Of a stretch of 64,000 nt of DNA, positions 34,024 through 44,894 are shown in pieces; position 1 is the first letter of the stretch; every line of letters begins with the position of its first letter. Under the pieces are notes generated by a model. The model was not told where the DNA came from. It saw only the letters and a program-made list of their open reading frames with translations, and did not search any database. A program made the translations under genes and the position numbers. This DNA comes from Imbricaverruca yamaguchii (taxonomy: Eukaryota > Arthropoda > Thecostraca > Neoverrucidae), in the NCBI GenBank assembly GCA_034440575.1, contig JAOTOL010001661.1, positions 1,394,001-1,458,000 on the forward strand, read 5' to 3'.

Positions 34024-34200
34024 TCGGCCGCCACAGCCAAGGAGGAGAAGATGCGACGGAAGGATCGACAGCGGCAGCTGAAAGAAGAGGAAAAGAGGCG
34101 TGTAAAAGAAGAGGAAAAGGCCAAGAAGCTGGAGAAAGAGCGACTGAAGAAGGAAAAGCATAAAAAGGGCAAGACGTCCACGTCGTCGTCTCAGTCCCAG
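34024..34200 (+). CDS. RhoGAPp190: RhoGAPp190 exon 15: Lys/Glu-rich coiled-coil segment
   Basis: The acceptor is GGGTATTTTCAG and the donor TCCCAG/GTGGGT, phase 0 in and out. It reads SAATAKEEKMRRKDRQRQLK, then EEEKRRVKEEEKAKKLEKER and KGKTSTSSSQSQ. A highly charged helix followed by a Ser-rich tail, in the place of the DKKMKKKTHKVKEDKKQKKK stretch of vertebrate p190, which includes the polybasic region before RhoGAP. Confidence 0.87.
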
Positions 34201-35300
34201 GTGGGTAGCTATGGAGTGGCGTTCTCGCCGTATCTTTAAAGAAGGTCAGGTGGGTTCTTCGGGTCAGTGACTTATGTCGCCACCTGCCGCTAGAAGGCGC
34301 CTTATCTCGCCAGCAAAACTAAACATTTTGTGATAATTTCCAGAGTTTCGCCGGGGTATCTAGCACTTCGTTAAGAGTTATGCTTCGCACCTCTTCGTTG
34401 CCAGTCAGTCTGCGATACGTTCCGTTTCCCATCTTGCTTGCCGAACAATTTGGTAGTGCCGTCGTATAAGGTCCCAATATACTGGGCGGGCTTGGCGTGA
34501 TCGGCTCTGCAGCCATGGTGCCCGCCTGGTGGATGACGACGGACACCACACACTTCCATATAGTCCAACAACGAAATGGTTATATGTAAAAAGCAAAGAC
34601 GTCAACTCATTTGTCAGCCTCCTTAGTCGTTGATAACTCATGTTGGTTGTAGGTGGCGAATTAGAAAGCTCAATGTGCAAGTCGAAAGTAAGGAACGTTG
34701 TAGAAGTATCACCTCTCTGAGCGAGGCCATCTACCAAGACAATTCGTGTTGCAAGAATAGCCGGATTCTGCCGCTTGTTTCGTCATGGCAATCATTCAGT
34801 CGAATAGATTCCACAACAAAAAAGCCAGGTTCTGACGGCTATGCCAGATCGATGTGGAGATGTGATGGTGTAGCTGTCGTCATCGGAAGATCACTTCCGG
34901 CACGCCACATAAATTTATACTGACACGACTGAGCAGCATTGCGCAGTCCAATGATTGTGTCCAGCATGGTCTGAATGCGACTTTGTGAGAGCAGGCCCGG
35001 ACAGAGCTGGACAGGTGCAATGTCGTGATGGCTCCAGAATAGTACAGATCTATAGACGCACAACAAGGTGGTCAGACGCCGTCCATTCACATATGTTATA
35101 AATGACTCAATATATAATACAATATATATACCTTGAATTATTGGACGTTTGCAACATCGTGCGATGCTCTTGATAGTTAACGATCAATGAAATGACCCCG
35201 TTGCTTATGCATGATTCTGAACTTTCACCTTGGATTGCGATCCTGGCGCGGTTGTGTCGATGGGCTGACCCGAACGTCCGTGCGTGTGCGCGTCTGTCAG
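34201..35300 (+). other. Intron, no supported feature
   Basis: No array. The vertebrate segment between the polybasic region and RhoGAP has no obvious exon here, so it may be absent or unrecognised. Both flanking exons are phase 0, so nothing is required. Confidence 0.5.
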
Positions 35301-35595
35301 CTGGAGGAGCTGGTGCCCGGCGGCGGCGCCGCCGGACAGCTGCCCGTGTTCCTCACGCGCTGTGTCGAGCTCATCGAGGCCGACGGCCTGGACGCCGAGG
35401 GCCTGTACCGCGTGCCGGGCAACCGGGCGCACGTGGACCTGCTGTTCGAGCGGCTCGCCGAGGACGCCAACGCACCCATCGACGACCTCGACCTGGCGGT
35501 GAACGCCGTCGCCACGGCGCTCAAGGAGTACCTCTCCAAGAAGCTGCCGCCGCTGCTGACGCAGGACAAGATGGCTGAGCTGACTAGTATTGCCG
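35301..35595 (+). CDS. RhoGAPp190: RhoGAPp190 exon 16: RhoGAP domain, catalytic half
   Basis: The acceptor is GCGTCTGTCAG and the donor ATTGCCG/GTGGGT, giving phase 0 in and phase 1 out. It reads LEELVPGG, then QLPVFLTRCVELIEADGLDA and EGLYRVPGNRAHVDLLFERL, continuing to LDLAVNAVATALKEYLSKKL. The arginine of GLYRVPGN is the arginine finger of RhoGAP domains. P replaces the usual S of GxYRxSG. Residues AVNAVATALKEYL match the following conserved helix (VxxVAxxLKxFL). It stimulates GTP hydrolysis on Rho-family GTPases. Confidence 0.96.
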
Positions 35596-36221
35596 GTGGG
35601 TGGCGGGCTGGTGGCTGAAGGTGCTCATGTGCGATGGGCTGTGTAGATGTGGTTGGCTGTGCAGACTTTTAATCGCAAAAAGGGCGTTCGCAAGGGTGTT
35701 GATTCGCATGATGTGCACTGAACTTTCATTGTTTTTGTTGGATGGCTAAAGTCTATAGATAGCGTGATAACGTGTCTTAACATAATTCCAGAAGTCTACG
35801 TGTGATGGGTGGCCTCAAAATTCTTGCCCTACCCCGACGCGGCAAAGGCTTGCAAAGGAAGGGCACAGTTTACCTTGCTCGCGGTATAGGTGGTACCCGA
35901 TCGTTGAGGCAGAAAGTTCCTACCCCAAATTTAAGAGGGCCTCTTATTACTTCGCGGATGACTTCTTCATGCGCGCTAGAAACCCAGTCGCCTAGAATCT
36001 CGCCCTAAATGAGGACCACGTATGCAGCAGATGCAGGCAACAAGGCCGGCATATATGGCACAAAAGATCAGGATCAGTTGGGACTAGCGCCGAATCGAGT
36101 CGCAAAGGAACTCCTGTGTTATTCTGGATCAACAACTGGCATCAGTTTATTAATTCATGTCTAATGCACTCACGTGAAGTGATGTAGACTAGCTTGTAAT
36201 GAAGAGTGTGTGATGTTCCAG
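35596..36221 (+). other. Intron, no supported feature
   Basis: Short intron without arrays. Confidence 0.6.
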
Positions 36222-36327
36222 GTATATCGGACCGACGAACTCGCCTGTTCAAGCTGCGAGTTTTGCTGAAGGACCTGCCTCCGGTCAACTTCAACATTCT
36301 CAAGTACCTCTTCCGGCACTTTCTCAA
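36222..36327 (+). CDS. RhoGAPp190: RhoGAPp190 exon 17: RhoGAP middle
   Basis: The acceptor is TGATGTTCCAG/GT and the donor CTCAA/GTGAGC, giving phase 1 in and phase 2 out. It reads ISDRRTRLFKLRVLLKDLPP then VNFNILKYLFRHFL. It corresponds to the LxxLPxxNxxxLxxLxxHL helices of RhoGAP domains. Confidence 0.94.
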
Positions 36328-38295
36328 GTGAGCCACCACTGGAGTCGCGCGGTGGCGTGGCTGTAAATTAGATCAGAGTGTGTGTGGAGCTTGTCTGCCG
36401 AATACCGCGCGGCTGCTCGATTTCGACAGGCTATTCCTCGAATGGTTAGCCTTCCGTAGCATGATTGTCCATGGATGTGTATGCGAAGAATGGAGCTGCG
36501 ATGGTTTGCTTCGGTGCACTGCGACAGACTGTCGTGGTATACTGTGAGAAATACGATGTCACCCTGCGGCGTCTTTTTTAGTCCGTCGCCCATGCTCAGG
36601 TCACCAGAAATGCTCCCAGCCCTGAAGCCCAGCGGTACACAGTATCATACGTTGACAGAAAAACAAGTCAGGAAGTGGCAACGCACCCAGCTAATTTTTG
36701 TTTAAAGTCAAGCATAAGTGAAGAAGCGACATACAAGTGCCAGTGACCTTTATCCTGACACTTCGGTGGGTGGGTCAATTTTATCCCCTTGATACTTTTC
36801 CGAGGAGACCCATGAACCGTTTCCGTTATCAGTTTGGTATGACTTCTGTAACGTGATTTGCACACACTACGGGGGTGGGGGTCAATTTTAGCCCCTTTAG
36901 TCTCTGAAGATACTCCTAAACCATTCACGTTACCTCTGTGAGGTTTGGCATGCCTTGCGTCACGCGCTGTTCACACATTGCGTTAAAAAGTTGCGTTTTA
37001 GGCTCTAAAATACCGGGGAAATGGCCGGTCAGTCATGTCACGGCCTTGTCTCAATGCGATTTTTAGATGTGCACTGAAAATGTTTCATGAACAAACAATG
37101 CGAGGTTCATACAAAATGAAGGTGGATACATAGATAAGTGATGCAATAAAATGCAAAGATAGAAAATGTGACTTCACGTCAGGTGTCCCCGAGTCAAATG
37201 AAGCCTTAAGCTAAAAAATGTTGTTTTTTGCGCATAATATGAATGCTTAGGTATTTTATTATAATGCTTTTAGGACATTGCTCTCTAAAAAATTAACAAA
37301 CTGGATATTGTTTTCAATACTTTTGAAAGCGAGTGGATAACATGGTGTTTTGGTTTCGTGACACTCAATCATTTTCCGGGCACCATCAATTTCGAACATT
37401 GCCATTTGCAATTATTCATCACATATTTCCTGGTATTGGACTTTGACCGGATCGGTGACGTTGACCTTCGTACGTGACCTTTTCACGTGCCACCTATGTT
37501 GATGAAGTCTTCGTTTGTTTGTTGGGCGGTTCACGACCCACTTTATGCACATTCACGGCTAATGACGCCGCCCACACTAATTAAGTCTTCAGCTTGCATG
37601 TTATTAGTATTGAAGCACAAAGTGGCATCTGTTTTGCGACCAGGGTCAGAAAAATACGGTCAAGGTACGGCCTGACTGTACTCCGACATTCCTCAGTTTG
37701 ACCTGACCTGGAAGGTCAACCAAAATAGATAGAGAAAGGTGTTTCCAATAACTCTATGCTTTGAAGTAGGTAGGTACACCACGCGGTTCACCGCAAATAC
37801 AAATGTTTCAAGTACCTCTAAGCGTTGCGTTGCGTAACACTAAACGTAGCTAAACAATACTGTTTACCGCATTTCTATCGTGCTTAGAACAAAGGTTAGT
37901 GAGTGATGTTCAAATTTCTCGTCGCTTTTGAGGGGTAGGAAATTATCCTGCACTACGAGGGCAAATGTCACGAGGTACAGCTGAAAAGTAATGGCATGGA
38001 GTCTGTGACGGTCTGTGCCATTTCAGTCTGTGACGGCCACCATGCCATTTCAAAGCCAAGCCGCCATCAGGGCAAGTGGTGTAACATTTGGCACCCATAT
38101 GGGGCAGGACGTCTTCCGGTCACTGGCAACCACCAGGACATGACCCTAATCTAATTTGTGCAAAGGCGGCAGTTGCCTGAGTGTAGGACCGTCGCACATC
38201 TGCGACGCCCGTCGCAGGTGAAGACTGTCGTGCTCACGTGTTCTGAGGCTGAGTGCTCGGCTTGTTCACGGCTGACCGACGCGCGCCGTCGGCAG
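36328..38295 (+). other. Intron with a loose ~125-bp duplication
   Basis: 36768-36960 has two diverged copies of a block GGTGGGTCAATTTTA(T/G)CCCC followed by a CCATTCACGTTA-like end. The rest is AT-rich intron apart from the SINE fragment at 37513-37582. Confidence 0.5.
37513..37582 (-). mobile_element. Truncated copy of the tRNA-headed SINE
   Basis: GTTTGTTTGTTGGGCGGTTC then CACATTCACGGCTAATGACG and CCGCCCACAC match the tail half of the SINE at 19203-19366; the tRNA head is missing. It is flanked by AAGTCTTC at 37505-37512 and 37583-37590. The 14-bp insert CACGACCCACTTTA relative to the other copy suggests a subfamily difference. Confidence 0.78.
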
Positions 38296-38494
38296 GGTGT
38301 CGGAGAAGTTCAAGCTCAACAGCATGGACAGCAAGAACCTGGCCATCTGCTGGTGGCCGACGCTGCTGCCGCTGCAGTTCACCGACATGCTGGTGTTCGA
38401 GTCGATGCGGCCGCACCTGGAGGACATTGTGCAGACCATGATCGACCAGCACCAGTACCTGTTCGACGGCCAGGAGGAGCTGATGATGGTGTGA
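38296..38494 (+). CDS. RhoGAPp190: RhoGAPp190 terminal exon 18: RhoGAP end and stop
   Basis: The acceptor is CCGTCGGCAG/G, phase 2 in. It reads VSEKFKLNSMDSKNLAICWW, then PTLLPLQFTDMLVFESMRPH and ends QEELMMV before TGA at 38492-38494. KNLAICxxPTL is the last conserved RhoGAP block. Only about 25 residues follow it, so the C-terminal tail is shorter than the proline-rich tail of vertebrate ARHGAP35. A GT (ATG/GTGTGA) just before the stop could in principle be an alternative donor. Confidence 0.93.
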
Positions 38495-40150
38495 CACGAT
38501 GCCGGCCTGCGGTGCGCCGCGCCGGCCGCGGCCGCGCGCGGTCACCGTGCGGCCGCCGCCGGCGCCGGCCGGCCGCACCACCACGCGCGCACCGCGGCGC
38601 CAACTGGCACGCACCTCGGCCGACTCGGCCCGGGCTAGGCGCATCGGGGTGGAGCACGCACAGCGCACAGACTCGGACGCACCGTGGACAGTGAGCGAGA
38701 GAGCTTGAGTGGGCCAGCCGCTGTGATGGCCGCCTGCGGCGAGGCCCGGACCGTACTGCCGCCGCCGCCGCCGCCGCCGCCGCGGCGCTGCCTTTTGTAC
38801 CGGCGCGTCGTTTTATGTGGGTGTCGGCAGCGTGGTGGTGTGTAGTCTTCCCGAGTGCGAGGGTGGGCAGGACAGGCGTAGCACGGTGTCAGCCGGCATA
38901 GCACAGGTGTCGGCACCGGGAGCCGTCTCGCTGATGTGTAACCCCATCCTTCTGCTCTGCTTCTCTTGGGCGCGCGGTCTCCGTTCGCTCCTTATATCGC
39001 TCTATTTCGCACGCGTTCCTGGCCTTTGTATCTCTTGCTTCTCTTGGCTGTCATGCTGTTGCTGGATTTCTACCTCCCCTGTTCCTCTCGCAGTGTGTTG
39101 GGCGGTGGGTACTTGTGAGACATAGGCTTGCAGATTTAGGATCCCACACGGTGTGGCAGGCCTTCCATTGGTTTCTTACCGTTTACTTCTTGCATTGAAT
39201 CTCTGGCCGCCGTCGCGCGCGTGCGTAAGAGGTGCAGCTTCTGTAGCTGAATTTAGAGCCCGCGACGTCGACGACACTGCCGGCTCCCTTTCGAAGTGTG
39301 TGTGTTCGTAACTGTGCAGCACGGGAGCGAGTACGTGCCGCTGTATTCGGCCGGCGCGCCGCCGAACCCAATGTGCCGTGGCGTCTTCACACCAGTGTTG
39401 GCACTGGCCGCTGCTTGTAGCGCCGCGCGGCGCCAGTTGCGCGGCGGCGCGGCTCACCTCCGGTCGACAGGTCACCTGCACTCGTGTCCACCGTGGAGGA
39501 GTTTCGGTTTACTGTGAGGCTGTGATGGCGTGTATTTAGGTTGACGACGGTCAATGATAACCAGCAGGGTAGCAGCGGGCCGCGGTCGGCCTGGCACGCC
39601 CGGTCCGGTCCGGTCCGGTCCAGTCGCCACCTTGCATGCTTGGCAGCGGCCGGCGGCCGGCCAGCGCGACCTTGACCGCGGCCGGGACTGCGCCGAGGCT
39701 CGACCGGCGAGAGCTGCCTCTGACGCGGCCCACACGGAGAGGCTTGTTGACGCAGGTGGCCGCCGGGCCAGCCAAGAGCTTTGTACCAGGAGTTTGTGTG
39801 TGTATGTGCGCGCGTGCGCCGACGCGCGTCTTGAGGCTCGTCACGCGTGATATTACATTGTTCCGTTGTGCGGAGGCGGCTTAACGCCGCCTGTGGGTGT
39901 GTTGCTGGTGCGCTGTCGGCGCCGCCGCCGGCGCGCGTCTGTGCCGTCGTGTCTGCTGCACACGCCCAGTCGCGGCCGCTGGGCGGGCCTGGAGGCGGAG
40001 CCATCCCGCCCACCGCTGCGGGACACGCCCAGTCACGTGGCGCGCCGGTGGCTTAGTGGCAAACCCCGCCCACCGATACGCAACTTTGTCACAAACTGGA
40101 TCTATCCAGTTTTTTTCCGGTGCGCGTGAGCATGTGTCCACTATCCAGTG
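38495..40150 (+). other. CpG-rich 3' flank/UTR, possible promoter island
   Basis: GC- and CpG-rich for about 1.6 kb, with a (CCG)9 tract near 38757-38783, (GGTCC) repeats at 39603-39621, several CCCGCCC/GGGCGGG boxes and a CACGTG at about 40033. No AATAAA is seen close to the stop; a CATAAA occurs near 40183. It holds the 3' UTR of RhoGAPp190 and may also include a CpG-rich promoter, but no transcript start can be defined. Open frames on both strands reflect GC richness. Confidence 0.45.
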
Positions 40151-40359
40151 TTCCCTGACTTGTACCGATTGCTAAATATTATACATAAAATACGACAGCG
40201 TTTCGATTTGGCTTCGCCCGATCTATTTCCTCGCGGAAGTGTTGGATGAGTGAATGAATGGTTCACACGGAACCCACTCGAAAGCACTGAGATGGAAGTG
40301 TGCCGGGCAAGTATCGGGCAGTTGGTGCCGTGTTTCATGCTGCGAGGCGCCGAATACTA

Positions 40360-40780
40360 AACCGAGACCCATGTCGAGTCACCAACCGACCCAACCACCA
40401 CCACCAGTCAGCTTAACTACCACCAACCGACCCAACCACCACCACCAGTCAGCCTAGCTACCACCAACCGACACAACCATCACCACCAGTCACCCTACCA
40501 CCACCAATCGGCCCGACCACCACCACCAGCCAGTCTACCTACCACCAGCCGACCCAACTGTCGCCAGCCAACCAAACCACCGCCAGCTGACAATTACCAG
40601 CAGCATACTTGGCCAACATCAGGCAACCAAACCGCAGCCAGCTAGCTCAGCAACCACTATCCGACCCAACTAGACCATCTACCATCTAACCCAACTATCA
40701 CCAGCCAATTCAACTCCCACCAACCAACCCAGCCAGACCACCACCATCCGATCCAACCCAGCTTCCACCACCAACCGATA
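40360..40780 (+). repeat. Degenerate CCAACCACCACCACCAGTCA repeat
   Basis: Units of about 42 bp near the start (CTACCACCAACCGACCCAAC blocks), decaying to loose CCAACC words. Confidence 0.85.
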
Positions 40781-40789
40781 GCATCAGCT

Positions 40790-41110
40790 GTCAAATCTAA
40801 TTATGGGTAGTAAAATTTGAAGACTACCGTTCGGGTTCTTCCCATTTTACAATACCGGTGTTAAGTGCATTAGCGAAGTTGGACGGGCAAGGTGAAGTGT
40901 TAAGCGAGTGGTGTAGTCTGAATGTGGCTCTGCGTACACCGGGCATGGTAGCATTGACTGTCATGTTTCATAGACAGCCTCGGGTGCAATTCTTCATCAT
41001 ATGATATCAGTAAAGGCGTTGATAAAAGTTTTCGCTCTCGGGTTTGAAAGCGGAGCCTCTGGCTTCCAGTCACCGACTACCTTCCGACTGCGCCAACCTG
41101 CCTGCCGACC
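40790..41110 (+). other. No supported feature
   Basis: Unremarkable sequence between two arrays. Confidence 0.5.
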
Positions 41111-41114
41111 GTCA

Positions 41115-41620
41115 GGCGCGCCATCAACGGCCCACCGACTGCACCAACGGCCCACCGACTGCGCCAACGCCCCTGCACCAACGGCCCACCGACTGCACCA
41201 ACGGCCCACCGACTGCACCAACGGCCACCGACTGCACAAACGGCCCACCGACTGCGCCAACGGGCTGCCCAGCCCACCGACTGCACCAACGGCCCACCGA
41301 CTGCACCAACGGCCCACCGACTGCACCAACGGCCCACCGACTGCGCCAACGGCCCACCGACTGCACCAAGGCCCACGACTGCACCAACGGCCCACCGACT
41401 GCACCAACGCCCACCGACTGCACCAACGGCCCACCGACTGCACCAACGGCCCACCGACTGCACCAACGGCCCACCGACTGCACCAACGGCCCACCGACTG
41501 CACCAACGGCCCACCGACTGCACCAACGGCCCACCGACTGCACCAACGGCCCACCGACTGCACCAACGGCCCACCGACTGCGTCAACGGCCCACCGACTG
41601 CGTCCACCTGCCTCCCGACG
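41115..41620 (+). repeat. 20-bp GGCCCACCGACTGCACCAAC minisatellite
   Basis: About 25 units, with GCGCCAAC variants at both ends and an interruption near 41265. A CTGCCTSCCGACSGTCA motif flanks the array on both sides (41099-41116 and 41608-41624), so the array sits between two copies of its own edge. Confidence 0.96.
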
Positions 41621-41639
41621 GTCATGGGCGGCACTAACG

Positions 41640-42515
41640 CCACGGCAAGCTGTAGTAATCAGCCACATATCACCTCTTGAACACACAATGATAACAATGC
41701 ACAAGGGGCGTTATGGAAGTTGTAAACAACCGAAATACGAAGGCAGGTAGTGCATCTGAGTGAAGAGTTCAGGATTTTAAGCACTGTATCAAGAAGTTCA
41801 TATTTGTATGGTGCGACGGTCGGGTTGAGTCTGGCTGCTCACCTGAATTTCGGAAATGCTCAAGCGTCGATTCGCCTGGACTTCGCCTTCGATCATAATC
41901 GCACATAACACTGGCTTGCTGTAATCTTGCTGTAATCAAAACTGTCATAATCAATTGTTTTGCCATCAGCCGCCTGGCCCTCCTAATCAACGCACGCCTC
42001 GATGCTCCAGACAATGGCACAGTCGCGTCGCACGATGCAGCTGGCAAATCAGGTCCAATCAGATGAGCTATCTTGGGACAACATATTGAACAATATTTTA
42101 CACCGCTGCATTTATTCAGTCGCGTCACCCTCCCATGCAACGACAAAATAAGCAGTGTTGAGTATTGGAGCATCAGTATTACAGAACAACTCGAGTGAGA
42201 CGATGAGCAAGTATTGACTCATTTCAAGGAACTGAAGCTTAGTTTGACTTACGAATGAATCACCGACGGACAGCAATCGATGCCGACGTTTCGCTTCCGC
42301 TTCTTTGTCGTCAGTATCTCAGGTTTCTCGCCCTCGTCCTTTCGATGACGCTGACTAGGAGGCGGATGTTTTCCAAAGGCGCACTCCCCAACGCCGTCTG
42401 CCAGAGTAAATTTGAACGTTGGTCCGATGCGTCTTCGATTAATGTAGACGCCGGTTATCGGAGCCGGGTGTAAATAAGAGAAATCCTGGAGAGATTGTAC
42501 TGCGACGCTGGCTGT
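41640..42515 (+). other. No supported feature
   Basis: Open frames on both strands are short and without family resemblance. Confidence 0.45.
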
Positions 42516-42522
42516 GCGGCGC

Positions 42523-42829
42523 AGTATGACACTGCTGACCCTGGCGGTCACCCCCCCCCCCCCCGGTATGGCGGCTAGAGGTGGCGGCATATAGCGGCTG
42601 CGCGCTGACTGCGGTGCAGTATGACACTACTCAGCCTGGCGGTGCTCCCTCTCCCCCACCATCCCCCACCCCGGCAACTCCCTCAAGTGTTCAGTCAGAG
42701 GAGAACACCTTGTTGGCGCTCGCATCGCGCACTTGGGCCCCGGCAACCATCTTGGACCCTGAGGCTGTCTGGCAGTCGAATGGCATCGATACCGTTTTCT
42801 ATCCGCAGACGGGATGCTTGCAATATTGA
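42523..42829 (+). CDS. Possible exon with duplicated 5' end (unidentified)
   Basis: After TGCGGTGCAG (42609-42618) the frame YDTTQPGGAPSPPPSPTPAT, then PSSVQSEENTLLALASRTW and DPEAVWQSN, looks coding (Pro/Ser-rich then helical), and stays open to TGA at 42827-42829. No good donor is visible. A second, upstream copy of the acceptor and first ~24 nt (CGGCGCAG then TATGACACTGCTGACCCTGG) lies at 42516-42546, separated by a C14 run. No family recognised. It could be an exon of the PCM1-like gene or of an unseen gene, or a pseudo-exon. Confidence 0.3.
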
Positions 42830-42839
42830 AGGAAACCAT

Positions 42840-43335
42840 CAATGAGCCAAGCATTCTCTCGAATTGCCACCATGCCACTTCCTACTAGAGATTGCCATAT
42901 AAAAATTTATATATGACTAAATCAGTGGCCCATGCTATTTAATCACTTTTAAAGAGTCTGGAACGATAGGACGCTGAGTCCGTATTAACTATATTCAGAC
43001 ATTCAGACGGGATTTTCCGGGCCTCGGACATTCTTCATCCTAGTATGGGACCCGCATCCAAGCCCAGGCCACACAACTTACAGGCCAATAGGGTGCGGGA
43101 GGTGCTCTATTGGCGAGTATGCCAGCATGGATGCCAGCTAGTATGCCTTGGGGCGAGTATGCCAGTCATCTCGCCGCCCGGTGAGCAAACACTAGTCGGC
43201 TGGTCAGTGAGCCGAGTGGGCGGGGGTGATGGCGACGGTGCACCAGTCCCACCCTGTTGGCTCTGGTTTCGGCGGGTAAAAATAGGCCGGCCGGCTGAGG
43301 CGGGAGTCGGCCGCGGCGCAGTACCTGGTGCGTCT
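42840..43335 (+). other. No supported feature
   Basis: No array. GC content rises toward the 47-bp minisatellite. Confidence 0.45.
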
Positions 43336-43339
43336 GCCG

Positions 43340-44210
43340 ACTTCCGCGTGCAGCAGCCACCCTCCGCTCTCCCCACCCGGGTAAGTGTACACTGTGTCTG
43401 CAGCTACCCTCCGCTCTCCCCACCCGGGTAAGTGTACACTGTGTCTGCAGCCACCCTCTGCTCTCCCCACCCGGGTAAGTGTACACTGTGTCTGCAGCTA
43501 CCCTCCGCTCTCCCCACCCGGGTAAGTGTACACTGTGTCTGCAGCTACCCTCCGCCTTGCAGCAGCCACCCTCCGCTCTCCCCACCCGGGTAAGTGTACA
43601 CTGTGTCTGCAGCCACCCTCCGCTCTCCCCACCCGGGTAAGTGTACACTGTGTCTGCAGACTCCCCTCCCGCAGCCACCCTCCGCTCTCCCCACCCGGGT
43701 AAGTGTACACTGTGTCTGCAGCCACCCTCCGCTCTCCCCACCCGGGTAAGTGTACACTGTGTCTGCAGCTACCCTCCGCTCTCCCCACCCGGGTAAGTGT
43801 ACACTGTGTCTGCAGCTACCCTCCGCTCTCCCCACCCGGGTAAGTGTACACTGTGTCTGCCGACTTCCGCGTGCAGCAGCCACCCTCCGCTCTCCCCACC
43901 CGAGTAGGTGTACACTGTGTCTGCAGCTACCCTCCGCTTTCCCCACCCGGGTAAGTGTACACTGTGTCTGCCGACTCCAGCGTGCAGCAGCTACCCTCCG
44001 CTCTCCCCACCCGGGTAAGTGTACACTGTGTCTAGTCCCTCGCTTCCCCACCCGGGAAGGGTACACTGTGTCTGCAGCTACCCTCCGCTCTCCCCACCCG
44101 GGTAAGTGTACACTGTGTCTGCAGCTACCCTCCGCTCTCCCCACCCGGGTAAGTGTACACTGTGTCTGCAGCTACCCTCCGCTCTCCCCACCCGGGTAAG
44201 TGTACACTGT
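43340..44210 (+). repeat. 47-bp minisatellite of microexon-like units
   Basis: About 18 units. Each has GTAAGTGTACACTGTGTCTG CAG, then a 24-nt core CTACCCTCCGCTCTCC CCACCCGG, then the next GTAAGT. So each unit has a strong donor, a CAG acceptor and a 24-nt core that is a multiple of three and free of stops in all three forward frames. Three units carry an extra CCGACTYCVGCGTGCAGCAG stretch (about 43334, 43860, 43972). Confidence 0.93.
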
Positions 44211-44214
44211 GCAT

Positions 44215-44890
44215 GGCTGCGGTCAACATGGTCACTCACTCACGCTCACCCTGCCAACCTGACAACAGAGAGGCCCCACGCCGGTCTACACCTGGTGATT
44301 GGCGGCAATCGCTGCAGTGCTCTGGCGAGGCCTCTGCTCAGAAAAGTGACCGTCAGGAGAAGCCAGTTTGCTTTTGCAATAATGTGAATTGAATGTTGTT
44401 CACCCTTGTCACGAAAAGCAAACGCTTTGCACATGTGTAAGTGGCTTCCTGTTGTTAGCGGTCCCCGGTCGTGGCGTAGCAGAGGAGACCTCGCCCCTGA
44501 AGCAATGCTAGAACAATGCGTGCCGAGGCTTAGCTGAGGGGATAAACCGCACCGGTGCGAGGACTATTACCCATTACCCATACAGCCGACGTGTCAGCCG
44601 AGACCCAGCCCTCTGGGCCTGCGCCAGCCTGTGGCCGGTGGAGTGGGACACGCATGAGCTGGTTGTAGCTTCATCTTCTGGGCGTGCACTGACCCGGTCA
44701 TGCTGCACAGCGAACACTGGGACGCGCGCCGGGTGCGCCTGCCGCAACATTGGATCTCCTGTCCGATACTTCACGTCCGGATGGCCACGCAGACACGCTA
44801 TACTCGAGGAAGTTTCAGTTTCGGTACCTTTACTGAACAGTCATGATTAGCTGACTGCTGTCAGCCCGTCTGCCGCCGTAGCACATTGTC
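44215..44890 (+). other. No supported feature
   Basis: Non-repetitive; no exon signal. Confidence 0.45.
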
Positions 44891-44894
44891 CTGT

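Larger units (their letters stand above)
1429..38494 (+). other. RhoGAPp190: Gene model: p190-type RhoGAP, 3' part (18 exons)
   Basis: Inferred multi-exon gene; the exons are listed individually below. p190 RhoGAPs are cytoplasmic GTPase-activating proteins that stimulate GTP hydrolysis by Rho and link adhesion and Ras signalling to the actin cytoskeleton. Their family order is N-terminal GTPase domain, FF repeats, two pseudoGTPase domains (pG1, pG2), linker, RhoGAP. Seen here: a pG2-like block (exons 3-6, with HGFILVYSTKRRASL and IQILAVTDSGGAN), a Ser/Asp/Pro-rich and Lys/Glu-rich linker, and a RhoGAP domain with EGLYRVPGN and NLAICWWPTLL. Splice phases agree across all internal junctions (2,2,1,2,0,2,1,1,1,0,1,1,1,0,0,1,2). 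The reconstructed part is about 1040 codons. The GTPase and FF domains are absent, so the gene starts upstream of base 1. Homology was judged from memory of the family, not by a search. Confidence 0.87.

Noticed and set aside
41001..41750. 249- and 235-codon frames (HRLHQRPTDCTN; RWAVGAVGGPLVQS)
   Set aside because: 20-bp minisatellite, open on both strands.
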